64,000 nucleotides of DNA, from assembly GCF_014131695.1 (NCBI RefSeq), contig NZ_CP036346.1:62001-126000 (forward strand), given 5' to 3'. Source of the DNA: Thomasclavelia ramosa DSM 1402 (GTDB lineage Bacteria > Bacillota_I > Bacilli_A > Erysipelotrichales > Coprobacillaceae). A program made the translations under genes and the position numbers. The notes beneath the pieces were generated by a model. The model made no database searches. It had not been told where the DNA came from and saw only the letters and a list, made by a program, of their open reading frames with translations. Of the stretch, positions 25,746 to 34,674 are shown in pieces (the first letter of the stretch is position 1; each line of letters begins with the position of its first letter).

Positions 25746-27101
25746 ATGAAAAAATTTTTAAAGTTATTTGTGGTAGTAATGCTTACATGCACGACGCTAG
25801 TTTTTACATTAGGCATTTTTACTTCACCCCTTTCATTAAGTGCAATGGAGTTACCAGCAATAAATTATCAAGCTCATGTTGAAGATAAAGGTTGGTTAGA
25901 TACAGTCCATGATAATGAAATTGCAGGAACTGTAAATCAAAGTAAGCGACTAGAGGCATTAATTTTAAATCTTAAAGAAAATGATAAAAGTATGGTAAGA
26001 TATCGTGCTCATATAGCTGATGTTGGGTGGCAAGCATGGGTTACATCAGGAGCTCAAGCAGGCACTACAGATAAAGCAATAGCTATACAAGCGTTTCAAG
26101 CAGAGCTTACAAATGAGTACAAAGATATGTATGATATTTATTATCGGGTACACGTGCCATATAGGGGTTGGCTAGGCTGGGCAAAGAATGGAGAGATTGC
26201 AGGATCGATAGGACTTGCACTTCGAACAGAAGCGATTCAAATTAAATTAGTTATTAAAGGAAGTCAAATTTCAACAGAGGGATTATCATCACTAACAAAA
26301 CCAACATTAACATATAGCTCTCATGTGCAAGATATGGGATGGATGAGTTATGCAGATGAAGGTAAGATGGCAGGAACTACTAATCAAAAAAAGAGAATGG
26401 AAGCTGTTAAAATTAAATTAAGTGATTTTGATGGTAATAGTGGATTAACATATCGAACTCATGTTTCTGATGTGGGTTGGCAGAACTGGGTCTCTAGCAA
26501 TGAAAGAGCGGGAACTGAAGGTCAAAATAAACCTATTGAGGCAATTGAAATTAGTTTATCAAGAACAATGTCTGATTTTTTTGATATCTATTATAGAATG
26601 CATGTTTCCAATATGGGTTGGTTAGGTTGGGCAAAGAATGGAGAAACAGCAGGTACGATAGGGGGAAGGATTCAATCAGAAGCAATTGAAATTAAACTTG
26701 TTCCTAGAAACTCCACATTTGATAGAGGTGGTGTGGCTTTTGTAGATGCTACAATTACGATACGTGACCGTATCGTTGATGCAGCGCATTCGAGATTAGG
26801 ATGCCCATATGTTTGGGGAGGAAATGGTCCCAACACATTTGATTGTTCTGGGCTTGTTAAGTGGTGCTATGCTCAAGTAGGATTTAGTATTCCTCGAACA
26901 ACAGGTGAATTAAAGAGTTATGGTACTCAAATAAGTGTATCACAAGCTTTACCAGGAGATATTTTATGGAAGTCAGGTCATGTTGGTATTTACATTGGTA
27001 ATGGTCAATATATCCATGCACCTCAAACTGGTGATGTAGTTAAGATTTCTTCAGTATCGAGTGGTAACTTTACTTTTGCTAGAAGATCTAATGAGTTATA
27101 A
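25746..27101 (+). CDS. secreted ChW-repeat NlpC/P60 peptidoglycan hydrolase
   Basis: 451 residues. A Sec signal peptide (about 1-33) is followed by six clostridial hydrophobic tryptophan-rich (ChW) repeats in two groups of three, each with the pattern H-V-x3-G-W-x-W then AGT and a terminal EAI-I-L (for example YSSHVQDMGWMSYADEGKMA). The C-terminal NlpC/P60 domain has Cys367 in FDCSGLVKW, His412 in GHVGIYIG and His424 in YIHAP, the full catalytic triad. ChW repeats are thought to bind the cell surface; NlpC/P60 enzymes cut peptide stems of peptidoglycan. No neighbour shares its operon; a terminator follows. Confidence 0.93.
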   Translation: MKKFLKLFVVVMLTCTTLVFTLGIFTSPLSLSAMELPAINYQAHVEDKGWLDTVHDNEIAGTVNQSKRLEALILNLKENDKSMVRYRAHIADVGWQAWVTSGAQAGTTDKAIAIQAFQAELTNEYKDMYDIYYRVHVPYRGWLGWAKNGEIAGSIGLALRTEAIQIKLVIKGSQISTEGLSSLTKPTLTYSSHVQDMGWMSYADEGKMAGTTNQKKRMEAVKIKLSDFDGNSGLTYRTHVSDVGWQNWVSSNERAGTEGQNKPIEAIEISLSRTMSDFFDIYYRMHVSNMGWLGWAKNGETAGTIGGRIQSEAIEIKLVPRNSTFDRGGVAFVDATITIRDRIVDAAHSRLGCPYVWGGNGPNTFDCSGLVKWCYAQVGFSIPRTTGELKSYGTQISVSQALPGDILWKSGHVGIYIGNGQYIHAPQTGDVVKISSVSSGNFTFARRSNEL

Positions 27102-27111
27102 AGAATATATT

Positions 27112-27149
27112 AAAGACTCGTACTTTTGAAGTGAAGTCGAGTCTTTTTC
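27112..27149 (+). terminator. Rho-independent terminator after the ChW-NlpC/P60 gene
   Basis: AAAGACTCG / CGAGTCTTT arms with a loop containing a small ACTTTTGAAGT pairing, followed by T residues. Confidence 0.75.
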
Positions 27150-27368
27150 TAAATTATTTAGTTAAATGTTTAATATCAAAATTATCTACCTTTTATACTC
27201 ATCACTATTTTTAATTTTAGTTTTGAACCTTGGAAAATAGATATATTGTTTTCTAATTCTTAATTACATGTTGGATATTTTACTATTACTATATGCATCC
27301 TTTAATCCCACCCAGTATTATTTAATAAAAATCACAAGAATATTTTTTATCTTGTGATTAAAAAGTTA

Positions 27369-27845
27369 TTAAATTAAATTAACTATAAAAGCAATAGCAA
27401 TACTTGCAAGAATATCAGTTAAGTAGTGAACACCTGATAAAAGTCTACATAATGAGATAGCTATTGCAAGGGTACTTAATAGCAATCCCATATTAGGACC
27501 AAAGTGTAAAACAGCTAAAGCAATTGATATTGACATAGCAACATGAATACTTGGAAATGAATGACCCGTTTTTTTACTGCCGTCAATTGGTGTCAAATCA
27601 TATTTTTCAGAGGGGCGTTTTCTATCAATTACAATTCTTAAAATAGCGGTAATTGCAAATACTGCTATTGGTTCTGCCGCTAAACCTAATAGGTTGTGTG
27701 GTCGATCTAAATATATTTTTAATAAAAAGAGCATATAAAAAATAGCAACCATGTATGGACAAAATCTTGAAGTAAAATGAGTACAAGATTTGATAAATGG
27801 GTGATTCCACATAAATTTATTTAATCCCGTATAAAAGAATTTCAT
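27369..27845 (-). CDS. PAP2-superfamily membrane phosphatase
   Basis: 158 residues from ATG 27845, which has AGGAGG six bases upstream. About five membrane segments. The three phosphatase motifs are present in order: KRPSEKYD, GHSFPSIHVA and CRLLSGVHYLTDI (PAP2 K-x6-RP, PSGH-like, SR-x5-H-x3-D forms; the third begins Cys-Arg rather than Ser-Arg). Family members dephosphorylate undecaprenyl pyrophosphate or phosphatidic derivatives. Divergent from the priming glycosyltransferase, with shared mirrored promoter elements, so a role in recycling the undecaprenyl carrier for polysaccharide synthesis is a reasonable inference. Confidence 0.85.
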   Translation of the reverse strand: MKFFYTGLNKFMWNHPFIKSCTHFTSRFCPYMVAIFYMLFLLKIYLDRPHNLLGLAAEPIAVFAITAILRIVIDRKRPSEKYDLTPIDGSKKTGHSFPSIHVAMSISIALAVLHFGPNMGLLLSTLAIAISLCRLLSGVHYLTDILASIAIAFIVNLI

Positions 27846-27872
27846 GGACAACCTCCTATAAAGTATATAATT

Positions 27873-27958
27873 ATTATACAATATTTATCAGTTTAAACAA
27901 TCTTATTAGTTGTTTAAACTGATAAAAGATAGAAATAATAGTTGTATTAAGGTATAAT
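27873..27958. promoter_or_regulatory. mirrored divergent promoter with a 17-bp inverted repeat
   Basis: A perfect 17-bp inverted repeat (27884-27900 and 27910-27926, outer arm TTTATCAGTTTAAACAA, 9-bp centre) carries TTGTTT at the inner end of each arm, pointing outwards. Minus strand: TTGTTT (27895-27900), 16 bp, TATAAT (27873-27878), toward the PAP2 gene. Plus strand: TTGTTT (27910-27915), 18 bp, AATAAT (27934-27939), and a further TATAAT at 27953-27958 with a weak TAGAAA -35, toward the priming transferase. Confidence 0.6.
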
Positions 27959-27984
27959 TGTTCTATGAATGTCGAGGTGGAATT

Positions 27985-29349
27985 ATGAATAGAAAAATAA
28001 TGCCAATCATGTTATTTATGATTGAGGTTGTGATGTATTATTTTATATGCTTATATTTTCATATGGATATTGATTTAATAGTGGGATCAGGAACGCTATA
28101 TTTTTTATTTTTATTTATTTACGGACATTATTCATTAAATACTTGTTTAATATGGAATGAAATTCAACAGCTTGTCAAATCAAGTTTTTGTTTTTACATA
28201 GCTTTATTAGTTTTAGTACCCCAATCTACAGGTTACGAAAGAAAAATGCATTTAACGCTTATGGCGATATCAATGTTTTTGATTAGTTTATTAGCATCTA
28301 GATTTCTTAGAATTGCGTTTAGAGAACAATTTGCGAGGAAAACATTAGTTATTGGTACCGGATACGAGGCAGCAAGATTAGGAAAAATATCAAATAATAA
28401 TAGATTTGCTTTAACTAATATAATGGGATATGTTGATGTAAATAAAACAAATGAATTATTTAGATTTGAACAAGAAAATATTATTAAGCATAGTCCTATA
28501 TATGAATATGATAAAATTGATGAAGCAATAGAAAACCTAGGTATTGAACAAATCATTATTGCAATACCAGAAGCTGATCAGCAAGTAATTGATAAGGTAA
28601 TGAGCGATATATATGGTAAAGTTGATTCAGTTAAGTATTTACCAGATGTGAATGGAACAATGACGTTTTCTTCAGAAGTTCAAGATTTTGATGGACAGCT
28701 ACTAATCGCAACTTCAAATGATGAAATTGGATTATTAGATAAGTTTATTAAGAGACTTATTGATATATTAGCTGGTATAGCAGGGGTGATGACTTTACTG
28801 CCATTAATGGCTTATGTGAAATATAAATATGTTAAGAGCGGTGACCATGACAATATCATGTTTTCACAAGAGCGGATTGGGAAAAATGGAAAGTTGATTA
28901 AAATATATAAATTTAGATCAATGATACCTAATGCCGAAGCTGAGCTTGAAAGAATGATGGAAGAGGATCCTAAAATAAAAGAAGAGTATTTAACTAACAA
29001 AAAATTAAAAGATGATCCTCGGATTACTCCTGTTGGACATTTTTTAAGGAAAACATCGTTAGACGAGTGGCCACAATTTGTAAATGTATTAAAGGGTGAA
29101 ATGAGTTTTATAGGGCCAAGACCATACTTACCACGTGAAAAAGAGGATATGGGTCAATATTATGATTCAATTATTAAATTAAAACCTGGTGTTACAGGGA
29201 TGTGGCAAGCTAATGGTCGAAGTGATGTGGAGTTTAGTTATCGGTGTAAATTAGATGACTATTATTATCATAATTGGTCAATATGGTTAGATTTTACAAT
29301 TATGTATAAAACTGTTAAAAGTGTTGTTTATGGAAAAGGTTCGTTATAG
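27985..29349 (+). CDS. polyprenyl-phosphate sugar phosphotransferase (priming glycosyltransferase)
   Basis: 454 residues from ATG 27985 (GAGGTGG upstream); a TTG at 27958 is less likely as it overlaps the -10. Layout of the WbaP/CpsE class: four N-terminal membrane segments, a cytoplasmic Rossmann-like region (LVIGTGYEAARLGKI), a fifth hydrophobic hairpin (LIDILAGIAGVMTLLPLMAY) and the C-terminal catalytic domain: FSQERIGKNGKLIKIYKFRS, LRKTSLDEWPQFVNVLKGEM, SFIGPRPYLPREKEDM, LKPGVTGMWQANGRSD. It loads a sugar-1-phosphate on undecaprenyl phosphate, the first step of surface glycan assembly; the sugar is not evident. It heads the polysaccharide region but is separated from it by the autolysin and IS relics. 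Confidence 0.93.
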   Translation: MNRKIMPIMLFMIEVVMYYFICLYFHMDIDLIVGSGTLYFLFLFIYGHYSLNTCLIWNEIQQLVKSSFCFYIALLVLVPQSTGYERKMHLTLMAISMFLISLLASRFLRIAFREQFARKTLVIGTGYEAARLGKISNNNRFALTNIMGYVDVNKTNELFRFEQENIIKHSPIYEYDKIDEAIENLGIEQIIIAIPEADQQVIDKVMSDIYGKVDSVKYLPDVNGTMTFSSEVQDFDGQLLIATSNDEIGLLDKFIKRLIDILAGIAGVMTLLPLMAYVKYKYVKSGDHDNIMFSQERIGKNGKLIKIYKFRSMIPNAEAELERMMEEDPKIKEEYLTNKKLKDDPRITPVGHFLRKTSLDEWPQFVNVLKGEMSFIGPRPYLPREKEDMGQYYDSIIKLKPGVTGMWQANGRSDVEFSYRCKLDDYYYHNWSIWLDFTIMYKTVKSVVYGKGSL

Positions 29350-29442
29350 ATATATAGTTTTAGATATTTAAACAAATAAAATAAGAAAGTGTATATAATT
29401 ATATTTAATTATAAATAAATGTGTGAATTAATGATTGAATGA

Positions 29443-29471
29443 TTGTTATATTAGCACATTTTTTGTATACT
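29443..29471 (+). promoter_or_regulatory. promoter of the large autolysin gene
   Basis: TTGTTA (29443-29448), 17-bp spacer, TATACT (29466-29471); expected start near 29478, with AGGAGAG and ATG 29503 following. Confidence 0.7.
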
Positions 29472-29502
29472 TATACTGATTAATAGAGTCAGGAGAGTGT
29501 GT

Positions 29503-32500
29503 ATGAAGAAAAAAATAGCAAAAGTTAGTGCTGCATCGTTGATTACATTAAGTATGACAGTGGGAAATGTTGCGGCTTTTAATAATCATGATGATTTATC
29601 AGTAGAAGATGAAAGTAGTAATGATAAAAATATAGATCTAAATAGTAATTCCACTACGGAATTAGAAAATAATTCTTCGATTGAAACAAAAAATGGTAAT
29701 AAGGAAGTTATTGGTCAAACTAAATTTGTTGATGAGAATGGAAACATCACAACTGTGGATGTCTATGATGGTACTACTGGAGAAGTGTATAATCCTAGAT
29801 TAAGAGTTGTGAGTACAGCCAATATGGTTAATTTTAACTGTAGTAGTGCAGGAACAACTACGGAGTTTGTAGATTATTATACTGGACAGGCGGGATATAT
29901 TTCAAAAGCAAGTGCTGCTGATGCTGCTTTTTTAGGTTATGAAAATGGAAAAGTTAAGTTTATGATTTCAGGTGTTACAGGGTTAGTAGATCCAAGTAAA
30001 GTAGAGGTTTTAACACAAGGAACTTATTATGCAAGTAACTATGAAGTAAATTCATCAGGTAATTTATATCATTATATTTCTAATAATGTTAATGCTACCG
30101 GTAATCAAGGAAATAGTAACTATGTAGGAAAAGGACCAAGCTATTTGACAAAAGGAAAAGAATATTATAGCTATGATGGACACTATTTTTATGAAAATTA
30201 TAATACTATGATTACGGATTACAAAAATAATGTAAGAACAAATTCGGTTAATCCAAGTACCCCATATTATAATTATTTTCAATACCTACCAATGCGAAGT
30301 AAAACAAACTACACTGCTCAAGAATTAACAACTTATCTTAACAATAAAGCAAACTCAAGTACATCGAAATTAAATAATACTGGTGACATGTTCATAAAAT
30401 ATCAAAATAAGTATGGTGTAAATGCATTAATGGCAGCGAGTTTTGCTGCACTTGAATCAGGTTGGGGTAAGAGTTCTATAGCTCAAAATAAAAATAATTT
30501 ATTTGGGATGAATGCAACAGATGCTAACCCTTCAGAAGATGCCAAAAAATATTCAAGTGTCGAAGCTTGTATTGAAGATTTTGCATCAAACTGGATGTCA
30601 AAGAAATATCTAAATGGGACATACACAAGTTTATTTAGGGGTGGGTACTTTGGTGATAAAGGAAGTGGAATTTTCGGTAAATACTCCTCTGACCCATACG
30701 AAGGTGAAAAATGTGCATCAATTGCTGAAAATATGGATGCGAGTATATCTGGAAAAGATAAAAATTATTATACTATTGGTGTAAAAGATGTTGCTGGAAC
30801 GTCACGGACTAATTTGAATGTACGACAATCAAGCAATATATCATCAACAGTTCTATATACAACAATAAAAAATCCTAGTTATGCTTTTATAGTAAGAAAG
30901 AAGACTCCTGAAAATGAATTCTATGAAATTCAAAGTGATTCAGTATTGAATAGTAATAGGACTGCAGTGTCAACAAGTGCGGAATATAATTATGACAGTG
31001 ATTATGCATATGTATCTTCTAATCATTTAACAATTGTAAATAATGGAAATGATATTTCATATGAGAAAAATGAAGCACCAGTAATAAGCAATGCGAAGAT
31101 AACAAACGTGAGCCGAAGCGGATATACAGTGACATGTACAGTAACAGATGACAATGCGGTAGACAGAGTACTGATGCCGACATGGAGCGAGAACAACGGG
31201 CAGGATGATCTGATCTGGTATACAGCCAACAGGAGCGGAAATACATATACAATAGAAGTAAAGACATCAAACCACAAAAATGACAGCGGAAAATATCATA
31301 CTGATATATATGCTTATGACAGCGAAGGAAAAGTAAGCAAGGTAGAGCTGACGGCGACAGTACCGGGGGCAAATGAAGCACCGGTAATAAGCAATGCGAA
31401 GATAACAAACGTGAGCCAAAGCGGATATACAGTGACATGTACAGTAACAGATGACAATGCGGTAGACAGGGTACTGATGCCGACATGGAGCGAGAACAAC
31501 GGGCAGGATGATCTGATCTGGTATACAGCCAACAGGACTGGAAATACATATACAATAGAAGTAAAGACATCAAACCACAAAAATGACAGCGGAAAATATC
31601 ATACTGATATATATGCTTATGACAGCGAAGGAAAAGTAAGCAAGGTAGAGCTGACGGCGACAGTACCGGGGGCAAATGAAGCACCGGTAATAAGCAATGC
31701 GAAGATAACAAACGTGAGCCAAAGCGGATATACAGTGACATGTACAGTAACAGATGACAATGCGGTAGACAGAGTACTGATGCCGACATGGAGCGAGAAC
31801 AACGGGCAGGATGATCTGATCTGGTATACAGCCAACAGGACTGGAAATACATATACAATAGAAGTAAAGACATCAAACCACAAAAATGACAGCGGAAAAT
31901 ATCATACTGATATATATGCTTATGACAGCGAAGGAAAAGTAAGCAAGGTAGAGCTGACGGCGACAGTACCGGGGGCAAATGAAGCACCGGTAATAAGCAA
32001 TGCGAAGATAACAAACGTGAGCCGAAGCGGATATACAGTGACATGTACAGTAACAGATGACAATGCGGTAGACAGAGTACTGATGCCGACATGGAGCGAG
32101 AACAACGGGCAGGATGATCTGATCTGGTATACAGCCAACAGGACTGAAAATACATATACAATAGAAGTAAAGACATCAAACCACAAAAATGACAGCGGAA
32201 AATACCATACTGATATATATGCTTATGACAGCGAAGGAAAAGTAAGCAAGGTAGAGCTGACGGCGACAGTACCGGGGGCAAATGAAGCACCGGTAATAAG
32301 CAATGCGAAGATAACAAACGTGAGCCGAAGCGGATATACAGTGACATGTACAGTAACAGATGACAATGCGGTGGACAGAGTACTGATGCCGACATGGAGC
32401 GAGAACAACGGGCAGGATGATCTGATCTGGTATACAGCCAACAGGACTGGAAATACATATACAATAGAAGTAAAGACATCAAACCACAAAAATGACAGCG

Positions 32501-34491
32501 GAAAATATCATACTGATATATATGCTTATGACAGCGAAGGAAAAGTAAGCAAGGTAGAGCTGACGGCGACAGTACCGGGGGCAAATGAAGCACCGGTAAT
32601 AAGCAATGCGAAGATAACAAACGTGAGCCGAAGCGGATATACAGTGACATGTACAGTAACAGATGACAATGCGGTAGACAGAGTACTGATGCCGACATGG
32701 AGCGAGAACAACGGGCAGGATGATCTGATCTGGTATACAGCCAACAGGACTGGAAATACATATACAATAGAAGTAAAGACATCAAACCACAAAAATGACA
32801 GCGGAAAATACCATACTGATATATATGCTTATGACAGCGAAGGAAAAGTAAGCAAGGTAGAGCTGACGGCGACAGTACCGGGGGCAAATGAAGCACCGGT
32901 AATAAGCAATGCGAAGATAACAAACGTGAGCCGAAGCGGATATACAGTGACATGTACAGTAACAGATGACAATGCGGTAGACAGAGTACTGATGCCGACA
33001 TGGAGCGAGAACAACGGACAGGATGATCTGATCTGGTATACAGCCAACAGGACTGGAAATACATATACAATAGAAGTTGATATGATGAATCATAATTATG
33101 ATACTGGTAAGATTAATACTGATATATATGCTTACGATGATGAGGGTGAATATAGTAAACTTGAATTGGATACAAAAATTGAAGAAAATCAAGCACCTGT
33201 TATAAGTGATGTAAAAGTTATTAATGTGACATCTGATGAGTATACGGTGATTTGTAAAGTAACAGATGATTTGGAAGTTGTTAGAGTTCAAATGCCAACA
33301 TGGACAGTAAACAATGGACAGGATGATATAGTATGGCATGAAGCTGAATTGAAAAATGGTGTTGCTACGTTTACGGTAAATCGTAAAGATCATAATTTTG
33401 AGTATGGTGATTATATTACTCATATTTATGCGTATGATAGAGAAGGATTAAAAGGTTTTTCAATTTGTGGTACAGTAAATTTAAAAGAACCTGATATAAA
33501 TACAAGTACTAAACCAATAATAAAGAATGTCAAAATTTCAAATATAAATGATAGTGGGTATACTGTTACTTGCACAGTTTTAAGTAACAATAAAATTACA
33601 GAGGTATTATTTCCTACGTGGACATATAAAAATGAACAGGATGATTTAATTTGGGGAGTGGGACAAAAACTGGAAAACGAATACACTTTCAGAGTAAATA
33701 GAAGCGATCATAATTATGAATTTGGAACGTATGTCACGCATATCTATGCTTATGATGAAAAAGGTGCAGTAAACAATATAGAATTACCGTTTCATAATAT
33801 AATAAATACTACGGAAAGAATTGGATGGGCATATATTGATGGGCAAAAATACTTTTTTGATAATAAAGGAAATATAGCTGGGAATATGCCATCAAAAAAG
33901 GTAATTGATGTTAGTTCATATAATGGGAATATCGATTGGAATACTGTAAAACAGTATGGAGATGTTGATGGAGCAATTTTGAGAATTGCAGCTCATCCTA
34001 ATGGGGAATACATAGAAGATGTGCAATTTGCAAATAATTTGGCGGCATGCAGAAGATTGAAAATACCATTTGGGGTATATATATATGATTATTCTAACAG
34101 TGAAAATGATGCCTTAAATGAAGCAAAGTTTGTAATAGATATTCTTCAGAAATATAATGTTACACCAGATGAATTAGGATATCCTGTATATTTTGATTTG
34201 GAGCGCACTACTATAACAAAAGAGCAAAATATAGCGAATATGAATGCATTTATAAGTGAAATGAATGCAAAAGGTTATACAACAAATGTATATAGTTATC
34301 GAGCAATGCTTAATAGCAGTTTAAATGATAAGGCTATTTTATCCAATGTATCGTGGATGGCTGCTTATACTGATACAATTGGATGGGAAAATCCATACTA
34401 TAAAGGTAAATTCGGATGGCAATATACAAGTTCTGGAAGCATTCCTGGAATTTCGGGAAATGTAGATATTAGTTGCTGGTATACTATATAA
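29503..34491 (+). CDS. giant two-headed autolysin: GH73 glucosaminidase, nine GBS_Bsp-like repeats, GH25 lysozyme
   Basis: 1662 residues from ATG 29503 (AGGAGAG upstream). Signal peptide about 1-27, an acidic low-complexity stretch, then a LytG-like glucosaminidase domain (about 255-420) with catalytic Glu in ASFAALESGWGKS and NNLFGMNATD, and an SH3-like segment with LNVRQSS. Residues about 525-1430 are nine repeats of about 101 residues with the GBS_Bsp-like pattern (P-T-W-x2-NNGQDDLIWY, then NHK-x-D-SGKYHTDIYAYD). A single YIDGQKYFFDNKG choline-binding-like repeat precedes a GH25 muramidase (VIDVSSYNGNIDW, YFDLERTT, WQYTSSGS, DISCWY). It would cleave both glycan bonds of peptidoglycan. Repeats 1-7 have codon use unlike the rest. 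Confidence 0.93.
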   Translation: MKKKIAKVSAASLITLSMTVGNVAAFNNHDDLSVEDESSNDKNIDLNSNSTTELENNSSIETKNGNKEVIGQTKFVDENGNITTVDVYDGTTGEVYNPRLRVVSTANMVNFNCSSAGTTTEFVDYYTGQAGYISKASAADAAFLGYENGKVKFMISGVTGLVDPSKVEVLTQGTYYASNYEVNSSGNLYHYISNNVNATGNQGNSNYVGKGPSYLTKGKEYYSYDGHYFYENYNTMITDYKNNVRTNSVNPSTPYYNYFQYLPMRSKTNYTAQELTTYLNNKANSSTSKLNNTGDMFIKYQNKYGVNALMAASFAALESGWGKSSIAQNKNNLFGMNATDANPSEDAKKYSSVEACIEDFASNWMSKKYLNGTYTSLFRGGYFGDKGSGIFGKYSSDPYEGEKCASIAENMDASISGKDKNYYTIGVKDVAGTSRTNLNVRQSSNISSTVLYTTIKNPSYAFIVRKKTPENEFYEIQSDSVLNSNRTAVSTSAEYNYDSDYAYVSSNHLTIVNNGNDISYEKNEAPVISNAKITNVSRSGYTVTCTVTDDNAVDRVLMPTWSENNGQDDLIWYTANRSGNTYTIEVKTSNHKNDSGKYHTDIYAYDSEGKVSKVELTATVPGANEAPVISNAKITNVSQSGYTVTCTVTDDNAVDRVLMPTWSENNGQDDLIWYTANRTGNTYTIEVKTSNHKNDSGKYHTDIYAYDSEGKVSKVELTATVPGANEAPVISNAKITNVSQSGYTVTCTVTDDNAVDRVLMPTWSENNGQDDLIWYTANRTGNTYTIEVKTSNHKNDSGKYHTDIYAYDSEGKVSKVELTATVPGANEAPVISNAKITNVSRSGYTVTCTVTDDNAVDRVLMPTWSENNGQDDLIWYTANRTENTYTIEVKTSNHKNDSGKYHTDIYAYDSEGKVSKVELTATVPGANEAPVISNAKITNVSRSGYTVTCTVTDDNAVDRVLMPTWSENNGQDDLIWYTANRTGNTYTIEVKTSNHKNDSGKYHTDIYAYDSEGKVSKVELTATVPGANEAPVISNAKITNVSRSGYTVTCTVTDDNAVDRVLMPTWSENNGQDDLIWYTANRTGNTYTIEVKTSNHKNDSGKYHTDIYAYDSEGKVSKVELTATVPGANEAPVISNAKITNVSRSGYTVTCTVTDDNAVDRVLMPTWSENNGQDDLIWYTANRTGNTYTIEVDMMNHNYDTGKINTDIYAYDDEGEYSKLELDTKIEENQAPVISDVKVINVTSDEYTVICKVTDDLEVVRVQMPTWTVNNGQDDIVWHEAELKNGVATFTVNRKDHNFEYGDYITHIYAYDREGLKGFSICGTVNLKEPDINTSTKPIIKNVKISNINDSGYTVTCTVLSNNKITEVLFPTWTYKNEQDDLIWGVGQKLENEYTFRVNRSDHNYEFGTYVTHIYAYDEKGAVNNIELPFHNIINTTERIGWAYIDGQKYFFDNKGNIAGNMPSKKVIDVSSYNGNIDWNTVKQYGDVDGAILRIAAHPNGEYIEDVQFANNLAACRRLKIPFGVYIYDYSNSENDALNEAKFVIDILQKYNVTPDELGYPVYFDLERTTITKEQNIANMNAFISEMNAKGYTTNVYSYRAMLNSSLNDKAILSNVSWMAAYTDTIGWENPYYKGKFGWQYTSSGSIPGISGNVDISCWYTI
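31072..33192 (+). repeat. seven tandem 303-bp near-identical coding repeats
   Basis: Units start at 31072, 31375, 31678, 31981, 32284, 32587 and 32890, exactly 303 bp apart, and differ at only a few bases (SRSG or SQSG, NRSG, NRTG or NRTE, TATCAT or TACCAT). The seventh unit is identical only to about 33076, where it switches abruptly to AT-rich sequence. The block is clearly richer in G and C than the flanks and than repeats 8 and 9 of the same protein. Copy number should be variable between strains or cells. Confidence 0.95.
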
Positions 34492-34595
34492 TTAAATAAA
34501 AATATTATGGTAAAAAGTCTATTGAACCAAATTGTTTGGACTAAATTTAATTAGTAGAATTAAGCGACGCTTTAAAATAATATAGGGTACTAAAC

Positions 34596-34646
34596 AAAAA
34601 GTAGGGTTAGAAGATGTATAATCTTCAATAATTATCCTACTTTTTT
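34596..34646 (+). terminator. hairpin after the autolysin gene
   Basis: AAAAAGTAGG / CCTACTTTTTT with an inner GAAGAT/ATCTTC stem and a T tail, about 105 bp after the stop codon. It could equally be the inverted end of the adjoining ISL3 relic. Confidence 0.6.
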
Positions 34647-34674
34647 ATGTCTAGATATAGTATTATTTCATTTT

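Noticed and set aside
27884-27926. Invertible promoter (phase switch) between the PAP2 and priming transferase genes
   Set aside because: The arms enclose only 9 bp, too short for site-specific inversion, and no recombinase gene lies nearby; a divergent promoter/operator explains it better.
31019-33070. Long antisense open frame of 683 codons across the autolysin repeats
   Set aside because: It is the complementary shadow of the 303-bp coding repeats; the repeat codons lack stops on that strand, so any open frame is copied seven times. The product is low-complexity and has no start signals.
31072-33192. Regularly spaced repeats as a CRISPR array
   Set aside because: The whole 303-bp unit is conserved, there are no unique spacers, and the block is in frame inside a coding gene.
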